From Natronohydrobacter sp. (GTDB lineage: Bacteria > Pseudomonadota > Alphaproteobacteria > Rhodobacterales > Rhodobacteraceae), in contig SKIM01000212.1 of NCBI GenBank assembly GCA_007116445.1, positions 1-9,052 of the forward strand: 9,052 bases of DNA, written 5' to 3'. The notes beneath the pieces were generated by a model that ran no database searches, was not told the origin of the DNA, and saw only the letters and a program-made list of their open reading frames with translations. A program made the translations under genes and the position numbers. This document shows, in pieces, positions 5,930 to 9,052 of this stretch (the stretch's first letter is position 1; each line of letters starts with the position of its first letter).

Positions 5930-6466
5930 ATGCCCGCTTATTGGACAGTCACACCTCAGGCCCCGGGCAACACGCCCGGGGCCTTTGTCTTGGCCCGCCA
6001 GGACGGGGCCGAGTATCACCTTTCGCTCACCCCGAACCTATCGATGGGTCCGGTCGGCTTCGCACGCGTGATCCTGATCAGCGCAGGCTTTCTTGCGCTG
6101 CCGCTGATCGGGGTTCTGGGCACGCCTGTCCTGTGGGGCCTGCTGCCCTTCGCGGGGCTGGCGCTCTGGGCGCTGTGGTATGCGCTAATGCGCAACAGCC
6201 GCGAACGCATGGCGCTGCGCGAAGATCTGCGCCTGACCCGCGAGCGGATCGAAATCACCCGCACCAACCCACGCGCCCCCCCACAGACATGGGATGCCAA
6301 CCCCTATTGGGTGCGGCTCTGCCTGACGGAAAAAGGCGCACTGGTCGAAAATTATCTGACACTTGAAGGCAGTGGCCGCACGGTCGAGTTGGGCAGTTTC
6401 CTCAGCCCCGAGGAGCGCGCGACACTTTATGACGACCTGTCACGCGCCTTGCGTCACCTGCGCTGA
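5930..6466 (+). CDS. DUF2244 family membrane protein
   Basis: A 178-aa protein with two membrane spans (about residues 43-61 and 66-86, forming a hairpin) and a cytoplasmic C-terminal domain of about 90 residues. The order MPAYW start, two spans, then a domain with ENYLTLEGSGRTVELGSFLS fits DUF2244, a family of unknown function that often sits beside ctaD in Rhodobacteraceae. A link to oxidase assembly or membrane quality is a guess from context. The ATG at 5930 is chosen because the family opens with a short MP..W segment, but its ribosome site is weak (GAGACTGG at best), and a strong terminator-like hairpin lies at codons 10-18. Its 3' end overlaps the convergent amidase gene by 13 bases. 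Confidence 0.85.
   Translation: MPAYWTVTPQAPGNTPGAFVLARQDGAEYHLSLTPNLSMGPVGFARVILISAGFLALPLIGVLGTPVLWGLLPFAGLALWALWYALMRNSRERMALREDLRLTRERIEITRTNPRAPPQTWDANPYWVRLCLTEKGALVENYLTLEGSGRTVELGSFLSPEERATLYDDLSRALRHLR
5959..5990 (+). terminator. Terminator-like hairpin after ctaD, inside the DUF2244 frame
   Basis: GGCCCCGGGC (5959-5968) and GCCCGGGGCC (5974-5983) form a perfect 10-bp GC stem with an AACAC loop, followed by TTTGTCTT. It lies 49 bases past the ctaD stop, where a terminator for ctaD would be expected. However, it falls within codons 10-18 of the DUF2244 gene. It may reduce read-through from ctaD when the DUF2244 start is not being translated. Confidence 0.5.
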
Positions 6467-7119
6467 GAGGCGCGGAAGCCTGCTGCCACTGCCGCTGCAC
6501 GGCGGCGGTCCTGCACTGTCTCCGGCCCCTGCCCTGTCGCGTAGAAGCGAAAGCGGAACGCCTGCAGAAGCTTGTCGGGCGCGGCCTGTGGAAAACCGAT
6601 TTCGGCGCAGCTCTGCGCCAACGGGCGCTCATCGGCCAGCCCTTCGGGCCAAAGCCCCAGCCCCTGCCGTGCTAAGCGTTGCCAATCGAAACGCGGGCCG
6701 GGATCTTCCTTGCGCTCGGGGGCCATGTCGGAATGGCCGATCACCTGCGACACCGGAATCGCATAGCGCGCCATCACTGCGCGCAGCAACGTCTCTAGCC
6801 TCTGCATCTGCGGCTCGGGGAAAGGCTGCGCACCGGAATTGACCAGCTCGATGCCGATAGAGCGGGAATTGATATCCCCCATCCCGCACCAGGCACCTGC
6901 CCCGGCATGCCAGGCGCGCATCTCTTCGGCGACAAGCTGCCAGAGCTGGCCATCCGTTCCTATGACATAGTGCGCCGAGACTTCGGCCGCCGGGTCGCAC
7001 AAGCGCGCCAGGGCATCGGGCGCGCCACGCATGCCAGTGTAATGAATCACGATCAGCGAAGGCGTCAGCCCGCCACGACGCGGGCCGAAATTCGGGCTGG
7101 GATACCAGATCGGCTGCAA
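6454..7119 (-). CDS. N-acetylmuramoyl-L-alanine amidase, AmpD-like (amidase_2)
   Basis: A zinc amidase that cuts the bond between N-acetylmuramic acid and L-alanine in muropeptides. The 221-aa protein shows the amidase_2 fold markers: zinc ligand H26 in VIHYTG, H71 in WHAG, E91 in SIGIEL, and H129 with D139 in GHSDMAPERKEDPG. K137 matches the catalytic lysine of AmpD. There is no signal peptide, so it should act in the cytoplasm in wall recycling, as AmpD does, rather than on intact murein; substrate preference (1,6-anhydro forms) is inferred. The start is a TTG at 7117-7119 with no visible Shine-Dalgarno. It lies 9 bases after the TAA of the lipoprotein gene and in the same frame, so reinitiation is likely. 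The C-terminal 70 residues extend past the catalytic core and are poorly recognisable. The 3' end overlaps the convergent DUF2244 gene. Confidence 0.92.
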   Translation of the reverse strand: MQPIWYPSPNFGPRRGGLTPSLIVIHYTGMRGAPDALARLCDPAAEVSAHYVIGTDGQLWQLVAEEMRAWHAGAGAWCGMGDINSRSIGIELVNSGAQPFPEPQMQRLETLLRAVMARYAIPVSQVIGHSDMAPERKEDPGPRFDWQRLARQGLGLWPEGLADERPLAQSCAEIGFPQAAPDKLLQAFRFRFYATGQGPETVQDRRRAAAVAAGFRASQRR

Positions 7120-7128
7120 GACGAGGCT

Positions 7129-7896
7129 TTACTCGCGCGCGCGCGCAGTCCGCGCCGCCTGACGGAAGGGGGCTGGATCCCACCAACAGGCAAAGCCGTC
7201 GCCATCGGGATCCATGTGGTTGGGGTCACGCTCCGGGCCACCCGCTGCCAGAAACGCCTCCTGTGCCAGATCCTGACTTGGGAATTGCGCACAAGCCGAT
7301 TCCCAACGCCGCCAGCGCAGCGGATGGGTGCGTTCATAGCGTGCCTGACCGACATTATGCTGCGTGGACAGGGCATAGACGAACAGATTGGGGACATTCT
7401 CGCCCTGCGTCAATTCGGCCTGCGAGATGCGCACTTGCGGGACCACATCGCGCTGAACAAGCTGATTTTGCTGCGGCGTCCCAAACGGTTGCGGCGTGAA
7501 TTGCTGCTCGCTGACCCCGGCCGCCCTTGGCGCTGGGGCTGCGGTCTGCGGTTGCGCCGCTTGCGTCGGCGCGGGGGTCAGCGGCTGGGCGGGGGCGGTG
7601 CTCTGTGTCCGGGCGCGCACAGCGGCGACCGCTTCCTGCCCGATGCTGGCGGGCGGCGTCGCAGCACCGCCATATTGCGGTGCGCCGGGCGGAGTGGGCA
7701 CACGGGCGGCCTGCGCGGCTTCCGCCCGCCGGATCCGCGCAAGTTCTTCCTGCGCCCGCAAATATTGCGAATAATCGCTGAACCCCACACCCCGCATCTG
7801 AGTGTCGATGGCATTGGAATAAGGGGCGGAACTGTCGCAGGCCACGAGCGCCGCACAGGCTGCTCCCGCCACGGTCAGGGCATAGAAAAAGCGCAT
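7129..7896 (-). CDS. Lipoprotein with C-terminal excalibur-like calcium-binding motif
   Basis: A 255-aa predicted lipoprotein. The N-terminus MRFFYALTVAGAACAALVAC ends in a lipobox (LVAC, Cys20 lipidated), so it should be membrane-anchored facing the periplasm; Asp follows the cysteine. A short conserved stretch is followed by a Pro/Ala/Gln-rich flexible linker (about 65-150). The C-terminus has the excalibur pattern: Cys202 in ESAC, then DPDGDGFAC (229-237), a DxDxDG calcium loop with a second cysteine that could pair with Cys202. Excalibur domains occur in secreted nuclease-like or wall-associated proteins; the function here is unknown. The ATG at 7894-7896 has GAGAG at a 6-base spacer; an upstream in-frame TTG (7900-7902) would leave no space. 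It follows gatA after 34 bases and leads into the amidase. A run of alternating CG (7134-7146) encodes its last residues. Confidence 0.82.
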   Translation of the reverse strand: MRFFYALTVAGAACAALVACDSSAPYSNAIDTQMRGVGFSDYSQYLRAQEELARIRRAEAAQAARVPTPPGAPQYGGAATPPASIGQEAVAAVRARTQSTAPAQPLTPAPTQAAQPQTAAPAPRAAGVSEQQFTPQPFGTPQQNQLVQRDVVPQVRISQAELTQGENVPNLFVYALSTQHNVGQARYERTHPLRWRRWESACAQFPSQDLAQEAFLAAGGPERDPNHMDPDGDGFACWWDPAPFRQAARTARARE

Positions 7897-7930
7897 GGTC
7901 AACTCTCGGCCTCAGGCTATTTTCGTGACC

Positions 7931-9052
7931 CTACCACCATTTTTCAGGTTTGGAAACAAAGCCCGCTGCGGTTTCAAGAACCTGTGCTGTATTGAGCAAT
8001 GCGCCTTCTTCCCAGGGCCGCCCGATCAGTTGCAGCCCCAGCGGCAACCCTTTGGCATCCAGCCCTGCAGGCACGGCAACCCCCGGCAGCCCGGCCAGGT
8101 TCACTGTCACTGTGAACACGTCATTGAGATACATCTGCACTGGGTCCGCATCCACCATTTCGCCAAGCGCGAAAGCGCTCGACGGGGTGGCAGGCGTCAG
8201 AATCGCGTCGATCCCGGCGGCAAAGGCCGCGTCGAAATCGCGCTTGATCAGCGAACGGACCTTGCGCGCGCGATTGTAATAGGCGTCATAAAACCCAGCC
8301 GAGAGCACATAGGTGCCGACCATCACCCGACGCTGCACTTCCGGCCCGAAGCCTTCGGCGCGGGTTTTTTCATACATCTGCGTGATGCCATCGCCCGGCG
8401 CGAGCTTGGCGCGGTGGCCAAACCGCACCCCGTCATAGCGCGCAAGGTTCGAGGACGCTTCGGCAGGTGCAATCACATAATAGGCCGGCAGCGCGTATTT
8501 CGTGTGCGGCAGCGAGATGTCGACGATTTCCGCGCCCGCGTCGCGCAGCATTTCTGCCCCGCGCGCCCAGAGCGCCTCGATCTCGGCGGGCATGCCGTCC
8601 ATGCGGTATTCACGCGGGATACCAATCTTGGTGCCGCGAATGTCCCCGGTCAGCATCGCCTCGAAATCGGGCACGGGCAGATCGGCACTGGTCGAATCCT
8701 TCGGGTCATGGCCGCACATGGCTTCCAGCATGATCGCCGCATCGCGCACGGTCTTGGTCATCGGCCCGGCTTGATCGAGGCTTGAGGCAAAGGCCACAAT
8801 CCCCCAACGCGAGCATCGCCCATAGGTGGGCTTGATCCCCACAGTGCCGGTGAAAGCCGCAGGCTGTCGGATTGACCCGCCGGTGTCCGTGCCGGTCGCC
8901 GCAAGGCAGAGGTCCGCCGCAATCGCCGCGGCTGATCCGCCCGAAGAGCCGCCCGGCGTCAGATCGCGCCCGTCCGTTTTCCACGGGTTCACAGCGGGCC
9001 CGTAGACCGAGGTTTCATTGGACGAGCCCATGGCGAATTCGTCCATGTTCAG
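7931..9052 (-). CDS. gatA: Glutamyl-tRNA(Gln) amidotransferase subunit A, 5' part cut by window edge
   Basis: GatA is the glutaminase subunit of the GatCAB complex, which converts Glu-tRNA(Gln) (and often Asp-tRNA(Asn)) to the amide form in bacteria lacking the direct synthetase. The frame is open to the window edge, where LN precedes MDEFAMGSSNETS, a segment internal to GatA; the Met there is not the start. About 120 N-terminal residues, including the catalytic lysine, lie outside. Numbering from that Met, the amidase signature GGSSGGSAAA (32-41) carries the cis-serine Ser34 and DTGGSIRQPA carries the nucleophile Ser58. The 24-residue spacing matches characterised GatA. The C-terminus, with NLAGLPGVAVPAG and LQLIGRPWEEGALL, is also typical. 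gatC is usually just upstream. The lipoprotein and amidase genes follow on the same strand in a likely operon. Confidence 0.96.
   Translation of the reverse strand: MNMDEFAMGSSNETSVYGPAVNPWKTDGRDLTPGGSSGGSAAAIAADLCLAATGTDTGGSIRQPAAFTGTVGIKPTYGRCSRWGIVAFASSLDQAGPMTKTVRDAAIMLEAMCGHDPKDSTSADLPVPDFEAMLTGDIRGTKIGIPREYRMDGMPAEIEALWARGAEMLRDAGAEIVDISLPHTKYALPAYYVIAPAEASSNLARYDGVRFGHRAKLAPGDGITQMYEKTRAEGFGPEVQRRVMVGTYVLSAGFYDAYYNRARKVRSLIKRDFDAAFAAGIDAILTPATPSSAFALGEMVDADPVQMYLNDVFTVTVNLAGLPGVAVPAGLDAKGLPLGLQLIGRPWEEGALLNTAQVLETAAGFVSKPEKWW

Noticed and set aside
6363..6842. Plus-strand frame opposite the amidase
   Set aside because: It is low-complexity, rich in Ala, Arg and Pro, and antisense to a gene with clear zinc-site residues.
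6907..7995. A 362-aa plus-strand frame opposite the lipoprotein
   Set aside because: It spans three minus-strand genes and has Arg-rich shadow composition typical of antisense frames in GC-rich DNA.

Overview
The window looks like an ordinary chromosomal segment of an alphaproteobacterium, most likely a member of the Rhodobacteraceae. This rests on the GC-rich coding, a cytochrome c oxidase subunit I that closely resembles the Rhodobacter/Paracoccus aa3 enzyme and stands alone without subunits II and III, an FnrL-type TTGA-N6-TCAA site in front of it, and a DUF2244 gene behind it. I found no insertion sequence, phage gene, CRISPR array or toxin-antitoxin pair.

Left end, minus strand (1-1507): the start of a periplasmic substrate-binding protein and, upstream of it, a PotA-like ATPase with a TOBE domain. 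They are the head of a spermidine/putrescine-type ABC uptake operon that continues past base 1; the permeases are not seen. A 227-base non-coding stretch (1508-1734) follows, then a complete tRNA-Leu(GAG) with encoded CCA, then a DUF2306 membrane protein, all on the minus strand.

Middle, plus strand (2525-6466): divergent from the DUF2306 gene lies a membrane-anchored LytTR regulator. Its stop overlaps the start of lipB (octanoyltransferase), so the two are probably translationally coupled. A 255-base regulatory region (3988-4242) follows, with an FNR-type site, several TTGCGC-centred dyads and a candidate 41-codon leader ORF. After it come ctaD and a DUF2244 membrane protein. A strong terminator-like hairpin lies just inside the DUF2244 reading frame.

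Right end, minus strand (6454-9052): gatA (5' end missing), an excalibur-type lipoprotein and an AmpD-like N-acetylmuramoyl-L-alanine amidase form a compact operon. The amidase converges on the DUF2244 gene with a 13-base overlap of their 3' ends. The lipoprotein and the amidase share one reading frame and are separated by a single TAA.

Most genes are housekeeping: tRNA, lipoate attachment, respiration, Gln-tRNA amidation and wall recycling. The parts most worth a second look are the ctaD control region, the hairpin inside the DUF2244 start, the LytTR-lipB coupling and the shared-frame lipoprotein/amidase junction. I do not see a clearly new biological system.
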